DNA from: Alphaproteobacteria bacterium
GTDB taxonomy: Bacteria > Pseudomonadota > Alphaproteobacteria > Reyranellales > Reyranellaceae
DNA length: 64,000 nucleotides
Direction of reading: 5' to 3'
NCBI GenBank assembly: GCA_016869975.1
Contig: VGCZ01000006.1
Span: 1 to 64,000 of the forward strand
Part shown: positions 16,526-25,570 of the stretch, in pieces
Layout: the number at the start of each line of letters is the position of its first letter
Numbering within the stretch: position 1 is the stretch's first letter
The notes under the pieces: generated by a model
What the model was told of the DNA's origin: nothing
The model's input: the letters and a program-made list of their open reading frames with translations, nothing else
Database searches by the model: none
Program-made: the position numbers and the translations under genes

Positions 16526-17218
16526 TCAATCGACGCGCGCCCGGTCCCAATGCGCAAATTGCTCGGCTTCGAGCTCGTGCGGCCGGGGCCGGCCGTGGAA
16601 CACGCAGAGACGCGCCGAGGGCGGGATCGTGCCGCCGGCACCGAGATCGGCGTAGTCTACAAGCGAGCCCGGCAGTGTCTTCTCGATCGTGCGCCAGGCC
16701 ACACCGGCCCGCCGCAGACCGCTCTCGATGTAGCCGCGATGACCGGTCGCGCGGTGGCGATGGTTCCAGTATTCGGGCATCCAGGCGTAGCGCCGGTAGA
16801 GGAATGAGCAATCGACGCGCCAGGCCATCACTGCCGCGTCGAGGCCGCCCGCGCGGTGCGTGGCGGCCGCGAACTCTCCATCCAGCGCCAAGCCGGCCAA
16901 CTCGTCGAGCCCGCCCAGCACGACGGTGTCGAGATCGAGGTAGAGCACCGGCCCATCGAACAGGCCGCGGCGGAACAGCTCGAGCTTCGCCCACGCGCCG
17001 GGCCACAGCCAATGCAGCGGGAGGTGCTCGCACGGTACCGCGATGTCGGACAGACAGACGAAGCGATGCGGCAGGCTGAGATGCGCGGCGACGCTTTCGC
17101 GCAGGATTCGGACGTACTTGGCGAAGAACGGTCCCTCGCGCGTGCCCATGTGCTGACCGCCGCGGCGCAGGACGCAGGCGACGGTGAGCGGGGCGCCGCC
17201 CAGGCTGGAACGGGCCAC
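16526..17218 (-). CDS. DxD glycosyltransferase, tandem copy 3
   Basis: A 230-residue protein with TVACVLRRGGQH at the start, HRFVCLSD (51-58), the metal-binding DLDTV (95-99) in VLYLDLDTVV, and a C-terminal RPRPHE block. These are the landmarks of a small GT-A family close to GT8, here present three times in tandem. It is the most divergent of the three: the SxYGDQGF segment of the others is replaced by HRGYIESGL. Start ATG at 17218 sits 2 nt from the stop of copy 2, so the genes are co-transcribed. Confidence 0.75.
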   Translation of the reverse strand: MARSSLGGAPLTVACVLRRGGQHMGTREGPFFAKYVRILRESVAAHLSLPHRFVCLSDIAVPCEHLPLHWLWPGAWAKLELFRRGLFDGPVLYLDLDTVVLGGLDELAGLALDGEFAAATHRAGGLDAAVMAWRVDCSFLYRRYAWMPEYWNHRHRATGHRGYIESGLRRAGVAWRTIEKTLPGSLVDYADLGAGGTIPPSARLCVFHGRPRPHELEAEQFAHWDRARVD

Positions 17219-17220
17219 GC

Positions 17221-17871
17221 TCAGTACCAGTGCCGCGCCACCCAGCCCTCGACCTCGTGCGGCTTGGGGCGGGTCATCATCATGCAGATACGCGCGTCCT
17301 GGACCGGCACGCCGTACTCGCCGATGTCGAAATGGTTGATCACCTGGCCCGGCAGCAGGCGGTTGACGTACTCGATGGCCACGTCACGCTCGCGCAGCCG
17401 GCGCTCGGTGAAGCCCTGGTCGCCATAGCTGCTACCGCCGCGGCGGTGGACGCGCTGGTAGTGCTCGGGCCGCGACGCGAATTCGTCGTAGATGAAGGAG
17501 CAGTCCATGGTGAAGGCCATGATGCTGCTGTTGAAGTGGCCGTACCAGGGATCGGAGACGGCGGCGAAGCCGACCTCGCCGGCGAGCCGCGCGATATCGC
17601 GCAGATCGCCGCAGATCACCGTGTCGAGGTCGAGATAGAGTACCGGTCCGTCGAACAGGCCGGGCCGGAACAGCTCGATCTTGCTGTAGAAGCTCGGCCA
17701 GCCATGGACCAGCGGGATGCGTTCGCAGGCGACCTCGACGTCGGTCAGGCAGACGAAACGATGCTCGATCGGCAGGTGGCGACGCACCGCGTCACGCAGC
17801 ACGCGCACATACTTGGGGAAGTAGTCGCCACCGGACCTGAAAACGCTGGCGACGGTCAGCATGGCACCCAT
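17221..17871 (-). CDS. DxD glycosyltransferase, tandem copy 2
   Basis: A 216-residue GT-A protein. TVASVFRSGGDY, HRFVCLTD (37-44), KIELFRPGLF, DLDTV (81-85), GSSYGDQGF and a C-terminal MTRPKPHEVEGW identify it as a close paralogue of the gene at 17882-18613. The family takes a nucleotide sugar and uses the DxD motif to hold a divalent metal. Acceptor and sugar are unknown; the neighbouring export lipoprotein suggests a surface glycan. Confidence 0.75.
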   Translation of the reverse strand: MGAMLTVASVFRSGGDYFPKYVRVLRDAVRRHLPIEHRFVCLTDVEVACERIPLVHGWPSFYSKIELFRPGLFDGPVLYLDLDTVICGDLRDIARLAGEVGFAAVSDPWYGHFNSSIMAFTMDCSFIYDEFASRPEHYQRVHRRGGSSYGDQGFTERRLRERDVAIEYVNRLLPGQVINHFDIGEYGVPVQDARICMMMTRPKPHEVEGWVARHWY

Positions 17872-17881
17872 CGCGCGGGGC

Positions 17882-18613
17882 TCAGTGCCAGTGCCGGGGA
17901 ACCCAGCCGGCGGAGATCTCGTGCGGCTTGGGTCGGCCCATCATCAGGCAAACGCTGCCGGTCGGCTCGCCAGTGGCTCCGCCGTCGTAGTTGTAAACCG
18001 AGATCGCGCCCGGCAGCGCGGCGTCGAGATGGACGATCGGCACGCCGTGCCGCCGTAGAGACGCCTCGGTGAAGCCCTGATCGCCGTAACTGCTGCCCAG
18101 CGCGATCAGGCCGTCGAGCCCGACGCGGCGCAGCGTGAACCAGACATGATGGTGCCATTTCTGGATCCACGCGCCGGTCTGGCTGAACTCCTCGAACACC
18201 CTCGAGCAGTCGACGGTGAAGGAGACCACGCTGCTGTTGAAGTGGCCGCCCTTCGGATCGCTGGTGCAGCCGAACGCCGATCGCATCGCGGTTCGCGCCA
18301 GCTCGTCGATGTTGCCGTGGATCACCGTGTCGAGGTCGAAGTACAGCACCGGACCCTTGAAGAGGCCGGGCCGATAGAGCTCGATCTTGCTGTAGAAGCC
18401 CGGCCAGTTGGCGACCAGCGGGATGCGTTCGCAGGGCACGTCCGCGACGTCGGTCAGGCAGACGAATCGATGCGGCAACGTGAGGTTGCGCTGGACCATG
18501 TTGCGCAGCACCTCGACGTAACGTGACGAATAGTGCCGCCCCCCGGAGCGGTAGACGCAGGCGACGGTAAGGGGCTCGTCGCCCAGGCGGGGCGGATCGG
18601 TTTTGGCGGACAT
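17882..18613 (-). CDS. DxD glycosyltransferase, tandem copy 1
   Basis: A 243-residue paralogue of the two genes downstream: TVACVYRSGGRHYSSRYVEVL, described by its first and last residues at about 16-36, HRFVCLTD (48-55), DLDTV (93-97), GSSYGDQGFTE and GRPKPHEISAGW. I start it at ATG 18613 (MSAKTDPP), because the open frame upstream of it encodes an Arg-rich stretch with no similarity to the paralogues. First gene of the minus-strand glycosyltransferase run and divergent from the GT4 gene at 18790. Confidence 0.75.
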   Translation of the reverse strand: MSAKTDPPRLGDEPLTVACVYRSGGRHYSSRYVEVLRNMVQRNLTLPHRFVCLTDVADVPCERIPLVANWPGFYSKIELYRPGLFKGPVLYFDLDTVIHGNIDELARTAMRSAFGCTSDPKGGHFNSSVVSFTVDCSRVFEEFSQTGAWIQKWHHHVWFTLRRVGLDGLIALGSSYGDQGFTEASLRRHGVPIVHLDAALPGAISVYNYDGGATGEPTGSVCLMMGRPKPHEISAGWVPRHWH

Positions 18614-18710
18614 TGCCTGACGGGATGGGGCGCGGACGGACCGCGCGCTTGTAGCGGAAATCCGCCTTTCCTGCCAACGGCCGAGCGCGACCAAGGGTCT
18701 CAGGGCCAAC

Positions 18711-18730
18711 GCGATGTTACGCGATGTTAC
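18711..18730. repeat. Tandem decamer in a divergent promoter region
   Basis: GCGATGTTAC occurs twice, end to end, at 18711-18720 and 18721-18730, in the 176-bp gap between two divergent glycosyltransferase genes. A direct repeat at this place could be a regulator half-site pair, but it may be chance. Nothing else is evident in the gap. Confidence 0.45.
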
Positions 18731-18789
18731 GACATCGACGATGGCCGATCGGGCTTCATGTCCCGGGCGATATCTGTTAGGCGACCGCG

Positions 18790-19797
18790 ATGCGTATCGC
18801 CATCTCGACGGATTGCTGGTTCCCACAACTCAACGGCATCGCCCGGACCCTGGATGCCACGGTTCGCGAATTGCGTGCCATGGGCCACGAGGTCCTACTG
18901 TTGACACCCGATGAGTTCGGCAGCGTGCCGCTGCCGTGGTACCGCGAGGATCCCATCGTCTTCGCCTGGTATCCCAGGCTTGCGCGGCTGATGCGCGAGT
19001 TCAAACCGGAGTTCGTCCATATCGCCACGCAGGGTCTGCTCGGCCTGTCCACGCGGCTGTGGTGCTGGCGGCACGACATGCGCTTCGCCACCGCCTTCCA
19101 CACGCGCTTTCCTGAATACGCCCGCATTCGCCACGGTATTCCCGAGGGTCTGCTCTACCGCTACATGCGGCTGTTCCATGGCCGCAGCGCGCCGGTGCTG
19201 GTGCCCTCGCAGTCGCTCGCCGACGAACTCGGAAAGCACGGCTTCCGCAACCTTCGCATCTGGCAGCGCGGCGTCGACAGCGACACCTACCACCCGCGGC
19301 CGAAGACGTGGACCCAGTATCCGCGCCCAATCCACATGTATGTCGGCCGCGTCGCCGACGAGAAGAACATCGAAGCGTTCCTCAAGGTGAAGACCGAGGG
19401 CACCAAGATGATCGTCGGCGACGGGCCGCAACTAAACACGCTGCGCGAGCGTTTCCCCGGCGCGGTGTATCTCGGCAACAAGCAAGGCGAGGAGCTGTCG
19501 CGCTGCTACGCCGAGGCCGACGTCTTCGTCTTTCCCAGCCTGCTCGATACCTTCGGCCTGGTCGTGCTGGAGGCCTTGGCCTCGGGCGTGCCGGTCGCGG
19601 CGCTGCCCTCGCCGCATCTGGTGGAGATCTTCGGGCCGCACGAGGTTGTCGTGTTCGACGACGATCTGGCGGCGGCCTGCCGCAAGGCGCTGACCATCGC
19701 GCCGGAGCGCTGCCGCGAGGTGGCGCTGAAATTCTCCTGGCGCGCCTGCACCGAGCAGTTCCTGCATATCATCGAGGAGGCGCAGCACGCGGCTTAG
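18790..19797 (+). CDS. Glycosyltransferase family 4, lipid/alpha-mannosyl type
   Basis: A 335-residue GT-B enzyme beginning MRIAISTDCWFPQLNGIART, the classic N terminus of the GT4 branch that includes MgtA/PimB-like mannosyltransferases and digalactosyl/glucuronosyl diacylglycerol synthases. The acceptor-side TAFHTRFPEY (about 99-108) and donor-side VGRVADEKN and DTFGLVVLEALASG (E-x7-E type, about 252-265) are intact. It is transcribed away from the three DxD transferases. A membrane lipid or lipid-linked glycan acceptor is likely by family. Confidence 0.85.
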   Translation: MRIAISTDCWFPQLNGIARTLDATVRELRAMGHEVLLLTPDEFGSVPLPWYREDPIVFAWYPRLARLMREFKPEFVHIATQGLLGLSTRLWCWRHDMRFATAFHTRFPEYARIRHGIPEGLLYRYMRLFHGRSAPVLVPSQSLADELGKHGFRNLRIWQRGVDSDTYHPRPKTWTQYPRPIHMYVGRVADEKNIEAFLKVKTEGTKMIVGDGPQLNTLRERFPGAVYLGNKQGEELSRCYAEADVFVFPSLLDTFGLVVLEALASGVPVAALPSPHLVEIFGPHEVVVFDDDLAAACRKALTIAPERCREVALKFSWRACTEQFLHIIEEAQHAA

Positions 19798-19808
19798 CCG
19801 CGCGCGTC

Positions 19809-20216
19809 TCAGCCCGGTAGGCGCAGGGTGGCTTCGCCCATCGCCGCGATGGCGCCGTCGGCGTCGCGCGCCAGCAGGCGCAGGATGACGCGGTGACCGT
19901 CGGCCAGCGCGTCGACCTTGGCGACGCGACCATCGCCGGTCAGCGCCGCGCCGGCCGGCACGGGGCGGGTGAAACGGCACTCGAAGGCCTCGAGGACCGC
20001 GTCGGAACGCCAGCCGAGCGCGAGGCGCGATAGACGGCCCATCACCAGCATGCCGTGGGCGATCCGATCTGGCAGACCGATGGCGCCCGCGGCAGCGGGA
20101 TCGAGATGCACCGGGTTATCGTCGCCGGACGCGCGGGCATAGCGCTCGATAGCGGCGCCATCGAGCGGGCCGATCGGCACGGCGGCCAGCTTCTCACCGG
20201 GACGCGGCGGGTTCAT
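19809..20216 (-). CDS. MaoC-like hot-dog dehydratase/hydratase
   Basis: A 135-residue hot-dog protein with the hydratase-2 motif GDDNPVHLDP (31-40), so Asp32 and His37 are the likely catalytic pair, followed by RIAHGMLVMG. MaoC proteins hydrate enoyl thioesters or dehydrate 3-hydroxyacyl thioesters. It overlaps the upstream hot-dog gene by ATGA (20213-20216). The two probably form a heterodimer in which only this subunit has the catalytic motif. It belongs to the ACP-ketoacyl synthase cluster upstream. Confidence 0.82.
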   Translation of the reverse strand: MNPPRPGEKLAAVPIGPLDGAAIERYARASGDDNPVHLDPAAAGAIGLPDRIAHGMLVMGRLSRLALGWRSDAVLEAFECRFTRPVPAGAALTGDGRVAKVDALADGHRVILRLLARDADGAIAAMGEATLRLPG

Positions 20217-20614
20217 TTCAGCTTGTCCCAGGTGAAGCCGGGCGCGGCGATGGCGATCTCACTTTCGGCCTGGCAGACCGCCGCGCCTGTCCCGTCGCTC
20301 ACGTCGAGGCGCACCAGCGCGAAGGGTCGGGCGCCGCCGGGCGGCGTGGCGCTGACGGCGCAGGTCAGTGTTTCACCGGCGGTCAGCGGTCGATGATAGC
20401 GGAAGCGCTGACCGACATGGATCGGCAGCGAGCCATCGGCGGGCAGGAACATCGCGAGTGCCGCGCGGATTTCAGGATGGAAGAGGAAACGGATCGGGAA
20501 GGTCGGCGGCACGGGCGATGCCGGCATGCCGAGTGTCTCCGCGAAGGCGTCGATCTCGGCGGCGTCGACGCGCAGGGTGACCGTGGCCAGCGGCCCGGCG
20601 GCCGCGTCGCTCAT
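20213..20614 (-). CDS. FAS1-type dehydratase-like hot-dog protein, non-catalytic half
   Basis: A 133-residue protein similar to the N-terminal half of MaoC-type dehydratases (PVPPTFPIRFLF, HVGQRFRYHRPLTAGETL). It lacks the D-x-N-P-x-H motif. That division of labour, one catalytic and one degenerate hot-dog subunit, is known in heterodimeric (R)-hydroxyacyl dehydratases such as mycobacterial HadAB. It starts 7 nt after the ketoacyl synthase stop and overlaps the catalytic partner's start. Confidence 0.75.
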   Translation of the reverse strand: MSDAAAGPLATVTLRVDAAEIDAFAETLGMPASPVPPTFPIRFLFHPEIRAALAMFLPADGSLPIHVGQRFRYHRPLTAGETLTCAVSATPPGGARPFALVRLDVSDGTGAAVCQAESEIAIAAPGFTWDKLK

Positions 20615-20621
20615 CGCGCGC

Positions 20622-21836
20622 TCAACTCGCGCGCTTGACCGCCAGCACGGCGTTCAGCCCGCCGAAGGCGAATGAGTTCGACACCGCGGCGCGGATCGGC
20701 ATGGCGCGCGCCTGATTGGGCACGTAGTCGAGGTCGCACTTGGGGTCGCGCTCGAGCCAGTTCGCGGTCGGCGGCGCCACTTGATGCTTCAGCGCCAGGA
20801 TCGTGGCCACCATCTCGATGGCGCCGGCGGCCCCCAAGCCGTGGCCATGCATCGACTTGGTTGACGACACTGCCAGCTTGTCGGCGTGCGCGCCGAAGGC
20901 AGCGCGGATCGCGGCCGTCTCGACCGGGTCGTTGAGCAGGGTGCCGGTGCCGTGCGCGTTGACGTAGTCGACGTCCTCGGGCGCCAGTCCGCCGTCGGCC
21001 AATGCGTTGCGGATCGCCGCCGCGGCGCCGTTGGCGTCGGGACGCAGCAGATCGCCGGCGTCGGCCGAGCAGCCCGCACCGGCCATCTCGGCGTGGATCT
21101 GGGCGCCGCGCGCCTTCGCCAGATCCATCCGCTCCAGCACGATGATGCCGGCGCCGTCGCCCAGCGACATGCCGTTGCGGCCGCGCGAGAACGGGCGGCA
21201 GGCGTTGGGCGTCAGGACCTTCAGCGCCTCCCAGGCGTTGATGTTGCCGTAGTTGAGATTGGCTTCGCTGCCGCCGGTGATCGCGCGGTCGACAACGCCG
21301 GCGCGCACCAGCCCCAGGGCGATGCCCATGGCATGGTTGGCCGAGGAGCAGGCGCTGCACACGGCGAAGGCAGGGCCGTTGACGCCGAATTCCATCGAAA
21401 TGTGACTCGCGGCGGCGTTGGGCATCGCCTTGGGGATGGTCGCGGCGTCGATGCGCCGCTTACCCAGCCCGTAGCGCTGGTAGAACGCGTCATTGAGCGT
21501 GCTGATGCCGCCGATGCCCGTGCCGACGATGACGGCGGTACGCGGCCCGGCGATGTCACTGGCGGACAGGCCGGCATTGGCGACCGCCTCGCGCGCCGCG
21601 ACCAGGGCGAACTGAGAAAAAGCGTCCAACGCCGCCAGCTTGGCTGACGCGAAATGGGCGGTCGGATCGAAGCCCTTGACCTGGCCACCGATCTTGACGT
21701 GCAGATCCTCGATGCCCGGCAGATCGAGCGGACCGATGCCGCAGCGGCCGTTGCTGAGGCCGTCCCAGAACGCGACGACGTCCGGACCCAGCGCGGAGAT
21801 GCACCCGAGTCCGGTAACAGCTACTTTATGGGTCAA
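20622..21836 (-). CDS. Beta-ketoacyl-ACP synthase, FabF-like
   Basis: A 404-residue thiolase-fold condensing enzyme with Cys163 (in CSACSSANHA), His295 (NAHGTGT) and His332 (KSMHGHGLGAAG, Lys327), so the Cys-His-His triad is complete. It condenses malonyl-ACP with an acyl chain. Its start is a TTG that overlaps the ACP stop (TTGA at 21833-21836), a tight coupling to the upstream ACP. With a dedicated ACP and two dehydratases but no reductase, it looks like an accessory set for a special acyl chain rather than housekeeping fatty acid synthesis. Confidence 0.9.
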   Translation of the reverse strand: MTHKVAVTGLGCISALGPDVVAFWDGLSNGRCGIGPLDLPGIEDLHVKIGGQVKGFDPTAHFASAKLAALDAFSQFALVAAREAVANAGLSASDIAGPRTAVIVGTGIGGISTLNDAFYQRYGLGKRRIDAATIPKAMPNAAASHISMEFGVNGPAFAVCSACSSANHAMGIALGLVRAGVVDRAITGGSEANLNYGNINAWEALKVLTPNACRPFSRGRNGMSLGDGAGIIVLERMDLAKARGAQIHAEMAGAGCSADAGDLLRPDANGAAAAIRNALADGGLAPEDVDYVNAHGTGTLLNDPVETAAIRAAFGAHADKLAVSSTKSMHGHGLGAAGAIEMVATILALKHQVAPPTANWLERDPKCDLDYVPNQARAMPIRAAVSNSFAFGGLNAVLAVKRAS

Positions 21837-22117
21837 GCCGATTGTCCTTGCTTGCCGCTCGCCTGGACGAGGCCCGACACTACGTCGACGACGTCGCCGA
21901 CATTGGCGATTTTCTGGATGGATTCGTCCATCGGCACGTAGATGTCGAACTTTTCCTCGATGCCGTTGAGGATCATCACCATGTCGATCGATTGCAGGCC
22001 GAGGTCCTCGAGGGTGGCCTCGGCCGTGATCTTCGCGCGATCGACCATCCCCTCACGCGCGATCACATCAATGATCTGCTGCGCCAGGGGCGTCCCCATG
22101 TCGACGGTGGTGCTCAT
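21833..22117 (-). CDS. Acyl carrier protein, specialised
   Basis: A 94-residue ACP. Ser43 in LGLQSIDMV is the phosphopantetheine site (the usual DSL is QSI here). A helix-rich, acidic sequence and the length fit the family. I chose the ATG at 22117 with GAGG about 10 nt upstream; an ATG at 22144 would add nine residues. It is the first gene of the ACP-KAS-dehydratase operon and probably carries the growing acyl chain for it. The DSL-to-QSI change marks it as different from the primary AcpP. Confidence 0.88.
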   Translation of the reverse strand: MSTTVDMGTPLAQQIIDVIAREGMVDRAKITAEATLEDLGLQSIDMVMILNGIEEKFDIYVPMDESIQKIANVGDVVDVVSGLVQASGKQGQSA

Positions 22118-22222
22118 AACGAGTGCATCCTCACAACGGATCATTACCTAGACCGGTCGTCCCGCTAAGTCTACCCCGACATGGGGTGGGAAAACCGCGG
22201 TTCACACGCCGATTCGAGCCCT

Positions 22223-23365
22223 TTAGGCGAGCACGCGTTCGAATATCCGGTAGGTCTTGACCTTCACACCCCCAATCCGTTCGATGATTCGGCGCATAGG
22301 TTTGTTGGTCTCGAGGATCCATCCAAGCTCTACCGTCTTGAGCCCAAGCCCCTTGTTGCGGCGGTGCAGTTCCTCGATCGCCAGCATGGCTAGGCCGGCG
22401 CCGATGGCGGATTGCTGGTAGGTGGTCTTGACGCCCATCAACGGGATGCGCGCCGTCCGCAGCCGCAGGCGCAGCAGGTTCACCGCCAGCTTCAGCCACC
22501 CGAAGGCCAGTAGCCGCCCATCGAAATCGGCGATCCATTCCAACAGGTTGGGGAGCGCGATGATGAAGGCCGCGGGCTCTCCGTCGACCTCGACGACCAC
22601 GCCCGACTGCTTGCGCACGACCGGCCGCATCTCGGAGGCCATGTTGTCCATCTCCGCCTCGGTGAAGGGCACGAAGCCCCAATTGTGCTGCCAGGCGTCG
22701 TTGAACAGACCCAGCACGACCCTGACCTCGGCGCGCAAGTCGTTGGTGCGCAGTGGGCGGGTGACGATGCGATTGGCGAGGTCGCTGCGCCGGATGAGCG
22801 CGGTGCCATAGCCGGTGGGCTCGCCATCGACCGGATAGTCGTAGTCGAGCGTGTCGATCGCCTTGGTGTATCCGGCGGCGTCGACATGGCCGGGCAGGTA
22901 GGGCGGGTTCCAGGGCACCAGGAACATCGGGCGGTGCGTGAAGCCCTCGATCAGCATGCCCATCTCGGCGTTGATCGAGGGATTGAACGGGCCGGTGATA
23001 CGCTTCATGCCGCGCGCTGCCGCCCAGCTCTCGGCGGCGCGCAGCAGGGCTTCGACCACCTCCGCGTCGTCGATGGCGTCGAGGCAGCCGAAATGGCCGG
23101 TGGCATCCTGGTAGCGTTCCAGGTGCAGGCGGTCGATCTGCGCCAGGATGCGGCCTACCGGCCGGCCGTCACGCCAGGCCAGAAAGCGCTCGCTGTCGGC
23201 GTGCCGGAAGAACGGATTCTTCTTCGGATCGAAAGTCGTGCGGCGGTCGAGGTCGAGCGGCGCCACCCAGCCGGGCAGGCCGCGGTAGAGCTTGCGCGGA
23301 AGCTGGATGAAGGTGGTGAAATCGGCGGCGCCGGAAAGCGGCCGCACCTCGATCGGGCCGGTCAT
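22223..23365 (-). CDS. GNAT-superfamily acyltransferase (YghO-like, possible ceramide synthase bCerS type)
   Basis: A 380-residue protein, much longer than ordinary GNATs. The N terminus reads RKLYRGLPGWVAPLDLD, then GRILAQID, FGCLDAID and ITGPFNPSINAEMG, and the C-terminal GNAT part has KTTYQQSAIGAGLA and ELGWILETNKPM. This is the YghO family. As I recall, the bacterial ceramide synthase of Caulobacter is a member, acylating a sphingoid base. No serine palmitoyltransferase is in the window, so that role is inferred from the nearby ACP cluster and GT21 gene. Start ATG at 23365; divergent from the next gene. Confidence 0.65.
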   Translation of the reverse strand: MTGPIEVRPLSGAADFTTFIQLPRKLYRGLPGWVAPLDLDRRTTFDPKKNPFFRHADSERFLAWRDGRPVGRILAQIDRLHLERYQDATGHFGCLDAIDDAEVVEALLRAAESWAAARGMKRITGPFNPSINAEMGMLIEGFTHRPMFLVPWNPPYLPGHVDAAGYTKAIDTLDYDYPVDGEPTGYGTALIRRSDLANRIVTRPLRTNDLRAEVRVVLGLFNDAWQHNWGFVPFTEAEMDNMASEMRPVVRKQSGVVVEVDGEPAAFIIALPNLLEWIADFDGRLLAFGWLKLAVNLLRLRLRTARIPLMGVKTTYQQSAIGAGLAMLAIEELHRRNKGLGLKTVELGWILETNKPMRRIIERIGGVKVKTYRIFERVLA

Positions 23366-23470
23366 GCGCCGCCGAACTGGCCGGTCCGCCCCGCGATTGT
23401 CAAGCCGCTCGGAACGTTGACGCCCGCGCGGCCGCTCCCGACACTGCGGGCCGGCAGCGGAGGACAGCCG

Positions 23471-25087
<1,617 letters not shown>

Positions 25088-25093
25088 CGGCGA

Positions 25094-25570
25094 CTATTGC
25101 AACGCTTTGCGCATGTTGATCGAGGTCGGCTCGCTGAAGCCAGGGTGCGCTTCGCGCGAGATCTCGACATAGCCCAGGCGGGCGAACAGGCGCTGGTTGC
25201 CGGTGAGCGCGATGCGCACGCCCAGCAGCACGCCGGATGCGCCACGGGCGCGTGCCTCGTCCTCGACGGCCGCCACCAGCGCCTCGGCCACGCCGGCGCG
25301 TCGATGCTCCGGCAGCACCGACAGCCGGCCGAAGTACAGATCCTCGCCTTCGTCGCGAAAGAGCACGCAGCCCACCGCCTCGCCGTCGCGCTCGGCGATC
25401 AGCGCGCCCTGGCGGCCGACGAGCTGCGCCGCGAGTCCCTCGGGCGTCTCGCCGTAGGCGCCCGACTCGGGCTTCAGCTTGCCGCGGTACTCGGCGAAAG
25501 CCGCCTGAATCAGATCGAGGACGAGGCGCGCGTCGGACGGCGCGGCGCGGCGCAGAATGATATCGGCCAT
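25094..25570 (-). CDS. GNAT family N-acetyltransferase
   Basis: A 158-residue acetyltransferase: beta-alpha start IILRRAAPSDARLVLDLI, acetyl-CoA binding motif A YFGRLSVLPEHRRAGVAEAL (R-x-x-G-x-A), and the C-terminal LYxRLGY variant LFARLGYVE. The substrate is not predictable. It is coupled to the phosphodiesterase gene upstream by an ATGA overlap (25570). It sits convergent to the gamma-glutamyltransferase gene, with a 6-bp gap. Confidence 0.85.
   Translation of the reverse strand: MADIILRRAAPSDARLVLDLIQAAFAEYRGKLKPESGAYGETPEGLAAQLVGRQGALIAERDGEAVGCVLFRDEGEDLYFGRLSVLPEHRRAGVAEALVAAVEDEARARGASGVLLGVRIALTGNQRLFARLGYVEISREAHPGFSEPTSINMRKALQ

Noticed and set aside
18614-18826. N-terminal extension of the DxD glycosyltransferase copy 1 up to 18826
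   Set aside because: The extra residues are Arg-rich, have no counterpart in the two paralogues, and overlap the divergent GT4 gene.
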